In this document: positions 1-5,724 of the stretch, one piece after another | Layout of the letters: every line of letters begins with the position of its first letter | How positions within the stretch are numbered: the stretch's first letter is position 1 | Assembly (NCBI GenBank): GCA_016195115.1 | Contig: JACQAI010000234.1 | Coordinates: 1-7,942, forward strand | DNA from: Pseudomonadota bacterium | GTDB lineage: Bacteria; Pseudomonadota; Alphaproteobacteria; Elsterales; Elsteraceae | Length of the DNA: 7,942 nt | Direction of reading: 5' to 3' | Position numbers and translations under genes: made by a program | Notes under the pieces: generated by a model | What the model was told of the DNA's origin: nothing | Seen by the model: only the letters and a program-made list of their open reading frames with translations | Database searches by the model: none

Positions 1-19
1 CCGCCGGATCGATCCCGAT

Positions 20-32
20 GCCGTCGCACGGC
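20..32 (-). other. Small GC hairpin downstream of the cNMP-binding gene
   Basis: A perfect 5-bp dyad (GCCGT / ACGGC around a 3-nt loop) lies 24 nt past the stop codon of the minus-strand cyclic-nucleotide-binding gene. It could help to end that transcript. No T-tract follows it on the minus strand and the stem is short, so it is not a convincing intrinsic terminator. The rest of positions 1-55 holds no gene that I can support. Confidence 0.15.
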
Positions 33-55
33 GACCAACGACCGCGGCGCGGCGC

Positions 56-412
56 TCAGCCGGCGCGCGCGTCGGCGGCGCGCACGTTGCGCACCAGCAC
101 GCGCAGCAGCGCCTTGATCAACGGATCGAGGGTCTCGACCTTTTCCTTGAAGAGCTTCTCGGGCACGACGATGCACACCGTGTCGGCGACCGCGGTGGCG
201 TTGGCGCTGCGCGGCTTGGCATCGATCAGCGCCATCTCGCCGAAGATGCCGCCGGTCGTGACCTCGGTGAGCACCTGTTTGGCGCCGCGGCGTTCGACCC
301 AGATCTCGACCTTGCCCGAGTCGACCACGAAGGCGGCGTGGGCGGCGTCGCCCTGCTTGATGATCGGCGTTCCCGCCTTGAAGGTCTGGCGCTCGAGCGC
401 GTTCAACGACAC
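56..412 (-). CDS. Stand-alone cyclic nucleotide-binding (Crp/CNBD-type) domain protein
   Basis: This 118-aa protein is essentially one cyclic-nucleotide-binding beta-roll plus a C-terminal helix, with no helix-turn-helix, no membrane segment and no enzymatic domain. It is therefore a single-domain cNMP sensor and not a Crp transcription factor. The phosphate-binding cassette is intact: FGEMAL at about 57-62, then PRSA at 67-70, giving the Glu (E59) and Arg (R68) that hold the ribose and cyclic phosphate in family members. Upstream glycines (G14, G21, G33) sit at the usual beta-roll turns. The start is GTG at 412, chosen because GAGGAG lies 8 nt upstream and the domain begins straight after it. 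It is the last gene of the minus-strand series and is set off from its neighbour by 100 nt, so it may have separate control. Ligand binding is inferred from family residues. The partner or output is unknown. Confidence 0.88.
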   Translation of the reverse strand: MSLNALERQTFKAGTPIIKQGDAAHAAFVVDSGKVEIWVERRGAKQVLTEVTTGGIFGEMALIDAKPRSANATAVADTVCIVVPEKLFKEKVETLDPLIKALLRVLVRNVRAADARAG

Positions 413-420
413 GGCGACGT

Positions 421-426
421 CTCCTC
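421..426 (-). promoter_or_regulatory. Shine-Dalgarno site that fixes the GTG start of the cNMP-binding gene
   Basis: On the minus strand GAGGAG stands 8 nt before the GTG at 412. No ATG offers an equally good start near the beginning of the domain. The site lies inside a small dyad (TCTC / GAGA, 420-431) that might partly mask it, but the stem is only 4-5 bp. Confidence 0.6.
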
Positions 427-458
427 GGAGAAGGTCAAAGGGCCTGCGATGGGGCCGA

Positions 459-498
459 GACTATGCCCGACCGCTCGACGCGGCGTCCATAGTCGGGC
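459..498. repeat. Two overlapping inverted repeats between the DUF1289 and cNMP-binding genes
   Basis: Two perfect 7-bp dyads share bases and so exclude each other as hairpins. GACTATG (459-465) pairs with CATAGTC (488-494), and GCCCGAC (465-471) pairs with GTCGGGC (492-498). A minor 4-bp stem (477-480 with 484-487) nests inside either loop. The block is noncoding: it begins 14 nt after the DUF1289 stop and ends 47 nt before the GTG of the cNMP-binding gene. It could be an operator, an mRNA leader structure or a weak terminator. No T-tract follows, which argues against an intrinsic terminator. The repeats are seen directly; any function is inference. Confidence 0.4.
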
Positions 499-512
499 GC
501 CGGCAATTTGAG

Positions 513-686
513 CTAATCGGCACGGGGTTGGCGCACGGCACATGCGGCCAGCACGCGCGTGCGTTCGCCGCGATCCATAGCGCGCCAGCGCGCGATCTCG
601 TCGATGGTGCGCAGGCAGCCGCAGCACAGACCGGTGTCGGCGGCAATCGTGCATACGCCGATGCACGGCGACTCGAGCGGATCCAC
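513..686 (-). CDS. DUF1289 family small cysteine-rich protein
   Basis: This 57-aa protein starts at GTG and reads VDPLESPCIGVCTIAADTG at its N-terminus, followed by LCCGCLRTIDEIARW. That matches the DUF1289 pattern (SPCxxVC, then CxGC and R-T-x-x-E-I-xx-W), a family of short proteins that includes E. coli YdhL. The cysteines C8, C12, C21, C22 and C24 look like a metal- or cluster-binding knuckle, but no activity is established for the family. The gene ends in TAG at 513-515. The start lies 19 nt after the DUF4340 stop, which implies co-transcription. An in-frame TTG two codons earlier is the only other nearby start I see; no strong ribosome site separates them. A longer open frame over the same bases (403-666, minus) gives an arginine-rich nonsense protein and is a shadow. 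Confidence 0.82.
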   Translation of the reverse strand: MDPLESPCIGVCTIAADTGLCCGCLRTIDEIARWRAMDRGERTRVLAACAVRQPRAD

Positions 687-705
687 GGCCAACGCGCGGG
701 TACGC

Positions 706-1758
706 TCAGCCCTTGGGCTTGCTCGCCTCCGGCTTGGGCGGGTCCTGCAGCAGATCGTCGATCTTGGCGAGCAGCTTGTCGCGCTTGTAGTCGGGGATCC
801 GATAGAGCCAGCCCTGGGTGCGCTGGCTGATCTCCTTGGCCTGCGCCGCGGCGTCGCCCTCGCCGGCGGCCTCGACCTTGATCCAGGTCTCGCTGTCCTT
901 GGCCAGCAACGTGACCGTGACGGTCAGCCCGTCCTTGGTGCGGAAGCGGTCGCTGCCTTTGGGCACGCCGAGCGCGAGCGAGCCGTCCTTGGCGACGTCG
1001 TCGAAGGTCAGCGCCTCGAGCACGCTCGCGATGGCGTTGACGTCCCACTGCGACTTGACCGTCTTGTTCGCCGGCATGTCGCGGAGCTTGAAATCCTTGT
1101 CGTCGGTTTTTTCCCGGAACACCGAGAAATTCTTGGCGCCGGACTGCGCGAGCTCGACGGCCTCGACCTTGTCGCCGGCGAGATCGACGATGTCGCGCAG
1201 CGCCCAATCGAGCGCGCTGTCGCGCACTTCGATCTGGCCTTGGGCGAGCCAGGTCTGGGCGTCACCGGCCTTGCGTACGTAGATCATGTCTGGCGTGCCC
1301 GAAGCGCCGACCGGTGCGGTGCGCTTCTTGCCGATCAGCAGCCCGGCGAGCACCGCGTCCTGGCCGTCTTTGACCGTGATCTGCACCGCCTTGCTGCCCT
1401 CGGCCGAGGGATCCTGCAGGTTGAGCCGCGAGTAGAGCTCGGGATTGCGCGTCTTGGTGTCGACGGTCTCGAGCTCGGCCAGGCCGACCAGCGTCTTGCG
1501 CACCATGTCGACGCGCGCCGGGTAGTCCGACTTGTCCGGTACGACCCAGGCGTCGCCGCGCCGCACGATCGTGAACTTGGCGTCGGCCTTGGCGATCTCG
1601 ATCACCTGCGCACCGGCGAGCGTGGTTTCGAGCCCGCTGAACAGCCGTTGGCCCTTGGCCAGCGTGGTCGCGGGCTGGCGCTCGGCGACCACGGCGGCGG
1701 TCGCACCGACCGCGACCACGGTGACGACGCCGAGCACAGCGACGGTGATTGGCCGCAT
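706..1758 (-). CDS. DUF4340 domain-containing protein, auxiliary to the Gld-type ABC system
   Basis: The 350-aa product has a short cytoplasmic N-terminus, one membrane helix at about 4-25 (signal anchor or uncleaved signal), and a large region predicted to lie outside the membrane. The layout is that of DUF4340 proteins: a beta-strand-rich repeat with R-R-G-D-A-W-V-V-P at about 66-74, the LYSRLNLQDP segment at 108-117, a basic IGKKR turn at 142-146, and a C-terminal WLYRIPDYKRDKL segment at 317-329. Genes of this family usually lie directly downstream of GldG-like genes, as here (21-nt gap), so it probably works as the fourth subunit of the same complex. The start is ATG with GAGGAGA 8 nt upstream. 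It ends in a lysine/proline-rich tail. The molecular role is unknown; the family assignment is firm. Confidence 0.87.
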   Translation of the reverse strand: MRPITVAVLGVVTVVAVGATAAVVAERQPATTLAKGQRLFSGLETTLAGAQVIEIAKADAKFTIVRRGDAWVVPDKSDYPARVDMVRKTLVGLAELETVDTKTRNPELYSRLNLQDPSAEGSKAVQITVKDGQDAVLAGLLIGKKRTAPVGASGTPDMIYVRKAGDAQTWLAQGQIEVRDSALDWALRDIVDLAGDKVEAVELAQSGAKNFSVFREKTDDKDFKLRDMPANKTVKSQWDVNAIASVLEALTFDDVAKDGSLALGVPKGSDRFRTKDGLTVTVTLLAKDSETWIKVEAAGEGDAAAQAKEISQRTQGWLYRIPDYKRDKLLAKIDDLLQDPPKPEASKPKG

Positions 1759-1766
1759 CTTCGTTG

Positions 1767-1773
1767 TCTCCTC
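1767..1773 (-). promoter_or_regulatory. Strong Shine-Dalgarno site for the DUF4340 gene
   Basis: On the minus strand GAGGAGA sits 8 nt before the ATG at 1758, in the 21-nt gap after the GldG-like stop codon. It is the best ribosome site inside the ABC operon and fixes the start. Confidence 0.7.
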
Positions 1774-1779
1774 AAATCC

Positions 1780-3777
1780 TCAGCCGGCGCGCGCCTCGGC
1801 GAGATGCGAGACGCGGCTGGCATGGCGCCGGCGCCGCACCCGCAGGATGCCGACCACGACCGCCGCGATCGCGACCAGCAGCGGGATCAGTCCGATGTTG
1901 ACGAAGCGGATGGTCGACTGCAGCCGGTCGATGTCGCGGCGCAGCGCGCGCTGGACGTCGCGCAGCTCGCCGCGCGTCTGGATCAGCTGGCCGCGGAAAT
2001 TGTCGATCTCGCGCGCCTGCTCGGGCGTCAGGATCGCCTGGCCGCCGCCGGCCTCCTTGCCGGCGCCGCGCAGGTCGGCGAGCTTCTTCTCGGTTTCCTT
2101 GACCCGATCCTGCAGCTCCTGCTCCTTGGCGCGGAACTGGCTCTCGGCGTCCTGCTGGAGCGCGCGCACGAGCGTGAACGGGCGGTCCGAGATGCCGCGC
2201 GAGCGCAGGCTGATCAGCGCGTTGCTGCCGGTCAGGTTGTCGAGCGCGTTGACCACGAAGTCGGCGTTGTTGGCCGATGGGATCGCAACCTTCTGGCCGA
2301 AGAACTGTTGGGTCTGCACCCAGAAGCGATCGTCGAGCATATCGCTATCGGCGACCACGATGACGTTGATGTCGCCTTGCTTGACGATCTCCTTCTTGGC
2401 CGGCTCGGCGGCCTGTGCGCCGCCGGCAGCCGGCGCCGCGGGCGCGGCGGCTTGCGCGGGCGCGCGCTCGGCCGGCTTGACCTCGACCGCCGGCGCCGGC
2501 GGGCCGTCGGGATACGCGGTCTCGGCCGGGCCGCTGACCCGCGCGGCGATCGTCAGTGCTTTGCCCTCGGTCTTGAAGCCGCGCAGGATGCCGAGGATGT
2601 CGGGCGGTCCCATGGTGGCGACCTTCGACACCGCCAGATGCATCGACTGAACCGACGAGCTGACCAGCGGCTCGAGCTTGGTCTTGGCATCGGCAACCGG
2701 CTCGAGGATACCGACCGTCGCGAGATTGAGCCGCTGCACGTCGGCGGTCACCGGATCGGTGCGGTTGGTGCTTTCGGCCGGCACGCTGATCCAAGCCAGA
2801 TAGTCGGCGGCCTGCATGCGCGAGCTGCCGCCGGCGTTGACGCGCCGCGCTAGCCGCCGGTCGGCGATCACCGATTGGGGGTCCATCTTGATGCCCCACT
2901 TGGCGAACAGCGGCTCGAGATCCGAGGCCGGGCTGGCGCCGCCGGTCGGCGGCATGCCGCGCATCATCATCGCCTGGGTGCGGAACGCCGTGGTTTCCGA
3001 ATGGGGATCGACGAACACCAGGGCTTTGCCGCCCTTGAGCACGTACTGGTCAATCGCGAACTTGGTCTTGTCGCTGAGGCCCGCCGGATGCGCCAGCATC
3101 AGGACGTCGATGTCGGCCGGGACCTCCTCGAGGTCGGTGCCCAGCGTGCGCACGCTGAAGAACTGGCGCATCTGGTCGAGCACCGCCCACGCCGACGGCA
3201 TGCCGCCCTGCATCTGCGCCATCATCATGTCGCCTTCCCTCGGCAACGTGGTGATCAGGCCGACCAGGCGGGTCAGGTCGTATTCGAGGAACGGTTCACG
3301 CTCGGGCTGGAAGAACGCGATGACCTCCTCGTCGTCGGTCGTGTTGGCGCCGGCGAGCCCGAAATAGACCTGCTCGCCGCCCTGGTCGACCGGCACGCCC
3401 TGCAGGCCGAGCGCGACCGCGCGATCCTCGACGTCGGAGAACGGCTCGGGATCGAAGGTCTGGACGCGCAGCTTGCCGCCGCTGGCGCCGATGTACTCGC
3501 GCAGCAGGTCGCGCACGCGGGTCGCATAGGCGCCGTAGGCCGGAACCTCGCGCACCAGCCGCTCCGACAGGAAGAAACGCAAGGTCACCGGCTCATCGAT
3601 CTGACGCAGCACCTGGCGCGTGCCGGACGACAGCGTGTAGAGGCGATCGCGCGTCAGGTCGAGCCGGCCGGCCGGGAACAGCGCCGTGACCAGCACATTG
3701 CCGGCGATCAGCAGAATCAAGCCGAGCACGACCCCGACGACGGCGAGCTTGCGACGATCCTCGAACCAACGACCCAT
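1780..3777 (-). CDS. GldG-like ABC transporter auxiliary protein (ABC_transp_aux family)
   Basis: This 665-aa protein belongs to the GldG-like auxiliary components of ABC-2 transport systems. Numbered from ATG 3777: membrane helix about 10-34; the family hallmark DLTRDRLYTLSSGTRQVL at 40-57; an extracytoplasmic thioredoxin-like/auxiliary region to about 420, including VLMLAHPAGL at 225-234 and ALVFVDPHS at 252-260; a proline/alanine-rich linker about 424-465; a segment INVIVVADSDMLDDRFW at 470-486; a charged coiled coil about 544-622; and a second membrane helix about 625-646 followed by an arginine-rich cytoplasmic tail. The frame is open to 3822, but the extra 15 residues overlap the permease 3' end and look like shadow sequence. 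ATG 3777 has AGGG 8 nt upstream and leads straight into the N-terminal helix. The gap to the permease is 10 nt. Its likely role is to couple the transporter to a periplasmic process; the substrate is unknown. Confidence 0.88.
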   Translation of the reverse strand: MGRWFEDRRKLAVVGVVLGLILLIAGNVLVTALFPAGRLDLTRDRLYTLSSGTRQVLRQIDEPVTLRFFLSERLVREVPAYGAYATRVRDLLREYIGASGGKLRVQTFDPEPFSDVEDRAVALGLQGVPVDQGGEQVYFGLAGANTTDDEEVIAFFQPEREPFLEYDLTRLVGLITTLPREGDMMMAQMQGGMPSAWAVLDQMRQFFSVRTLGTDLEEVPADIDVLMLAHPAGLSDKTKFAIDQYVLKGGKALVFVDPHSETTAFRTQAMMMRGMPPTGGASPASDLEPLFAKWGIKMDPQSVIADRRLARRVNAGGSSRMQAADYLAWISVPAESTNRTDPVTADVQRLNLATVGILEPVADAKTKLEPLVSSSVQSMHLAVSKVATMGPPDILGILRGFKTEGKALTIAARVSGPAETAYPDGPPAPAVEVKPAERAPAQAAAPAAPAAGGAQAAEPAKKEIVKQGDINVIVVADSDMLDDRFWVQTQQFFGQKVAIPSANNADFVVNALDNLTGSNALISLRSRGISDRPFTLVRALQQDAESQFRAKEQELQDRVKETEKKLADLRGAGKEAGGGQAILTPEQAREIDNFRGQLIQTRGELRDVQRALRRDIDRLQSTIRFVNIGLIPLLVAIAAVVVGILRVRRRRHASRVSHLAEARAG

Positions 3778-3787
3778 GACGCGAACC

Positions 3788-4522
3788 CTAATCCGCCTTC
3801 TTGAGCTCGACGACCACGGCATTGGCGAACAGGAAGAACACGATCAGCGACAGGAAGTAGACCATGTCCTTGACGTCGATCACGCCGCGCATCACCGAGG
3901 TGAAATGACTGATGAATGAGAATGACGCCACCGTGTCGACCACGGTCTGCGGCGCCCAGCCGGTGAAGAAGCCGAGCACCACGCTCGAGCCCGACACGGT
4001 CAGCACGAAGCACACCACCGCGGCGACCACGAAGGCGATCACCTGGTTCTTGGTCAGCGCCGACACCGCGGCGCCGATCGCCAGGAACGCGCCCGCCATC
4101 AGCCAGCTGCCGAGATAGCTCGCCAGGATGACGCCGTTGTCGGGGCTGCCCAGCACGTTGACGGTGAACCACAGCGGAAAGGTCAGCGCCAGCGCGATGC
4201 CGCAGAACACCCAGGCGGCGAGGAATTTTCCCAACACCGCCTGCGTCGTCGTCACCGGCAGGGTGAGGAACAGCTCGATGGTGCCGGTCTTGCGCTCCTC
4301 GGCCCACAGCCGCATCGCGATTGCCGGGATCAGGAACAGATAGAGCCAGGGATGGAAGGTGAAGAACGGCTGCAGGTCGGCTTGGCCGCGGTCGAAGAAA
4401 CTGCCGAGGAAGAAGGTCAGCGAGCCCGCCAGCACCAGGAATACGACGATGAAGACGTAGGCGAGCGGGGTCGCGAAGTAGGCCGCGAGCTCGCGGCGGA
4501 AGATGATCGAGATCGCGCGCAT
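3788..4522 (-). CDS. ABC-2 type permease, GldF-like
   Basis: The 244-aa integral membrane subunit has about six hydrophobic helices (roughly 17-40, 57-74, 98-121, 132-153, 161-184 and 218-238), the normal count and length for a compact ABC-2 permease. After helix 2 comes the conserved cytoplasmic motif EERKTGTIELFLTLPV (75-90), the coupling segment that contacts the ATPase in this family. The N-terminus (FRRELAAYFATPLAYVF, 8-24) is the amphipathic lead-in typical of GldF-like proteins. Ten nt separate it from the ATPase gene upstream and ten from the GldG-like gene downstream, so all three are translated from one message. As a half-size permease it should work as a homodimer with two ATPase subunits. 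Export of an unknown substrate, or a mechanical role at the envelope, is inferred from the family. Confidence 0.9.
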   Translation of the reverse strand: MRAISIIFRRELAAYFATPLAYVFIVVFLVLAGSLTFFLGSFFDRGQADLQPFFTFHPWLYLFLIPAIAMRLWAEERKTGTIELFLTLPVTTTQAVLGKFLAAWVFCGIALALTFPLWFTVNVLGSPDNGVILASYLGSWLMAGAFLAIGAAVSALTKNQVIAFVVAAVVCFVLTVSGSSVVLGFFTGWAPQTVVDTVASFSFISHFTSVMRGVIDVKDMVYFLSLIVFFLFANAVVVELKKAD

Positions 4523-4532
4523 GGCCGGTTCC

Positions 4533-5495
4533 CTACGCGGTCGCCGCGGGCGCGGCGGACTTGAGCCCGCCGGTGATGTGGCGGAACACCGTCTCGAGCC
4601 GGCCCTGCTCGACGCGCAGCTCCGAGACGCGCCACGGCTCGGTGCGCGCCAGCGCGCCGATCTCGGTGATCAGCGGCCGGCCGTCGGCCGGACGGATCAG
4701 CAGGCCGGCGCCGCCCTCAATCTCCTCGATCGACTTGACCCCCGCAAGCATGCCGAATTTCCGGCTCGCCGCGGGCGCCGACGCCGGATCGAGCCGCACC
4801 AGCACGGCGTTGTGGATCGGGTCGCGCGCCGCCAAGGCGCTCGGCGTGCCGTCGGCGACGACCTTGCCGCCGGCGATGATGATGACGCGCGTGCACGCCG
4901 CCTCGACCTCTTCGAGGATGTGGGTCGACACCACGATCGCCTTGTCGGCCGCCATCGCCTCGATCAGACGCCGCACCTCGTATTTCTGATTGGGGTCGAG
5001 GCCGTCGGTCGGCTCGTCGAGCACCAGCACCTTGGGGTCGTGGATCAGCGCCTGGGCCAGGCCGACGCGGCGCTTGAAGCCCTTCGACAAGGTGTCGATC
5101 GGCTGCTCGAGGACGTCCTGCAGGTTGGCGCGCTCGACCGCGCTGGCGATGCGCTTGGCGCGCTCGGCGCCGTCGAAACCGCGCACCGCCGCGACGAAGG
5201 CCAGGAAGCCGCGCGGCGTCATGTCGGGATAGGCCGGCGCGCCCTCGGGCAGATAGCCCAACTGCGACTTGGCCTGGATCGGCTGCTGCTGGACGTCGAA
5301 GCCGCACACCGCCGCCGTGCCGGCGGTCGGCGCCAGGAAGCCGGCGAGCATCTTCATGGTGGTCGACTTGCCGGCGCCGTTCGGCCCGAGGAAGCCCAGG
5401 ACCTCGCCCTGCCCGACCGCGAACGACACGTCGTCGACCGCGGTGATCGCGCCGAAGCGCTTGGTTAGATTGCGGATCGCAATCATTGCCGCCAT
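4533..5495 (-). CDS. ABC transporter ATP-binding protein, GldA-like
   Basis: The 320-aa ATPase subunit carries every nucleotide-binding motif: Walker A GPNGAGKST at 37-45 (K43), the YLPEG Q-loop region at 81-85, signature LSKGFKRRVGLAQAL at 136-150, Walker B VLVLDEP at 156-162 with catalytic E161, D-loop GLDP at 165-168 and switch H192 in STHILEE. The LSKGF signature in place of LSGGQ is normal for the GldA branch. About 100 C-terminal residues beyond the ATPase core (roughly 225-320) form the accessory domain common in ABC-2 exporters. It drives the permease encoded 10 nt downstream and is the first gene of the operon. Two starts are possible: ATG 5495 (MAAMIAI) or the internal ATG at 5486 (MIAIRNL). 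Neither has a strong ribosome site; a GGGAT sequence lies about 8 nt before the first, which I prefer slightly. Confidence 0.92.
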   Translation of the reverse strand: MAAMIAIRNLTKRFGAITAVDDVSFAVGQGEVLGFLGPNGAGKSTTMKMLAGFLAPTAGTAAVCGFDVQQQPIQAKSQLGYLPEGAPAYPDMTPRGFLAFVAAVRGFDGAERAKRIASAVERANLQDVLEQPIDTLSKGFKRRVGLAQALIHDPKVLVLDEPTDGLDPNQKYEVRRLIEAMAADKAIVVSTHILEEVEAACTRVIIIAGGKVVADGTPSALAARDPIHNAVLVRLDPASAPAASRKFGMLAGVKSIEEIEGGAGLLIRPADGRPLITEIGALARTEPWRVSELRVEQGRLETVFRHITGGLKSAAPAATA

Positions 5496-5552
5496 GGACG
5501 TCTATCCCAACCTGTTCTCGTGCCTGGCGAGGCCGGTGCGCTCAGGCGGCTG

Positions 5553-5582
5553 TTGCCGCTGCGGCCGGCCCGCATTTAGTAT
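5553..5582 (+). promoter_or_regulatory. Candidate sigma-70 promoter for the adenylate cyclase gene
   Basis: TTGCCG (5553-5558) and TAGTAT (5577-5582) are 18 nt apart, and each matches its -35/-10 consensus at four of six positions. They would give a leader of about 135 nt before the cyclase ATG. The reverse complement of the same AT-rich patch gives CATACT (5578-5583), a possible -10 for the ABC operon, but I see no good -35 for it. Alphaproteobacterial promoters often diverge from the consensus, so this is a weak call. Confidence 0.27.
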
Positions 5583-5711
5583 GGATTCGATGGGTTGCAA
5601 GGTCGAATGGCAAGGGAGCGCGAGCGCGGCCCGGTCGGCCGCGCGGACGATCCTGTCCAACTTCCGTCGGACGTCAAGAGCGGCCAAGCCATAGCCCGAA
5701 CCCGGCGCGCC

Positions 5712-5716
5712 GAGGA
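5712..5716 (+). promoter_or_regulatory. Shine-Dalgarno site for the adenylate cyclase gene
   Basis: GAGGA ends 8 nt before the ATG at 5725. This supports that start over other in-frame codons, and the first membrane helix begins about 20 residues later, as expected. Confidence 0.6.
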
Positions 5717-5724
5717 CGCGACCG

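Larger units (their letters stand above)
5496..5724. other. Divergent intergenic region between the ABC operon and the adenylate cyclase gene
   Basis: These 229 nt separate two divergently read transcription units and should carry both promoters. The only AT-rich patch (about 5574-5590) is where both candidate -10 elements fall. A 37-codon frame at 5581-5694 is not convincing as a gene. I see no tRNA, riboswitch or clear operator repeat. Confidence 0.6.

Noticed and set aside
6..15. 10-bp perfect palindrome GGATCGATCC at the left edge
   Set aside because: It is short, unrepeated elsewhere in the window and without context, so compatible with chance.
403..666. 87-codon minus-strand frame over the DUF1289 gene
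   Set aside because: The overlapping frame at 513-686 carries the DUF1289 cysteine pattern, whereas this one is arginine/histidine-rich noise.
559..2853. 764-codon open frame on the plus strand opposite the DUF4340 and GldG-like genes
   Set aside because: Its translation is low-complexity, rich in R, A, D and L with no recognisable domain. It lies antisense to two well-supported genes and is a by-product of high third-position GC.
2875..3804. 309-codon plus-strand frame opposite the GldG-like gene
   Set aside because: Shadow frame with no motif and no supporting context.
3778..3822. Upstream ATG at 3822 as the start of the GldG-like protein
   Set aside because: The added 15 residues (MPWSSSSRRRIRVRV) overlap the permease 3' end and look like shadow sequence; ATG 3777 has a ribosome site and precedes the membrane helix.
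5045..5090. Non-canonical ABC signature LSKGFKRR in place of LSGGQ
   Set aside because: LSKG(Y/F) signatures are usual in the GldA-like branch, so this is neither a defect nor a novelty.
5581..5694. 37-codon plus-strand frame upstream of the cyclase (MDSMGCKVEW...)
   Set aside because: Third-position GC is lower than in the real genes, there is no ribosome site and no recognisable family. It probably belongs to the untranslated leader.
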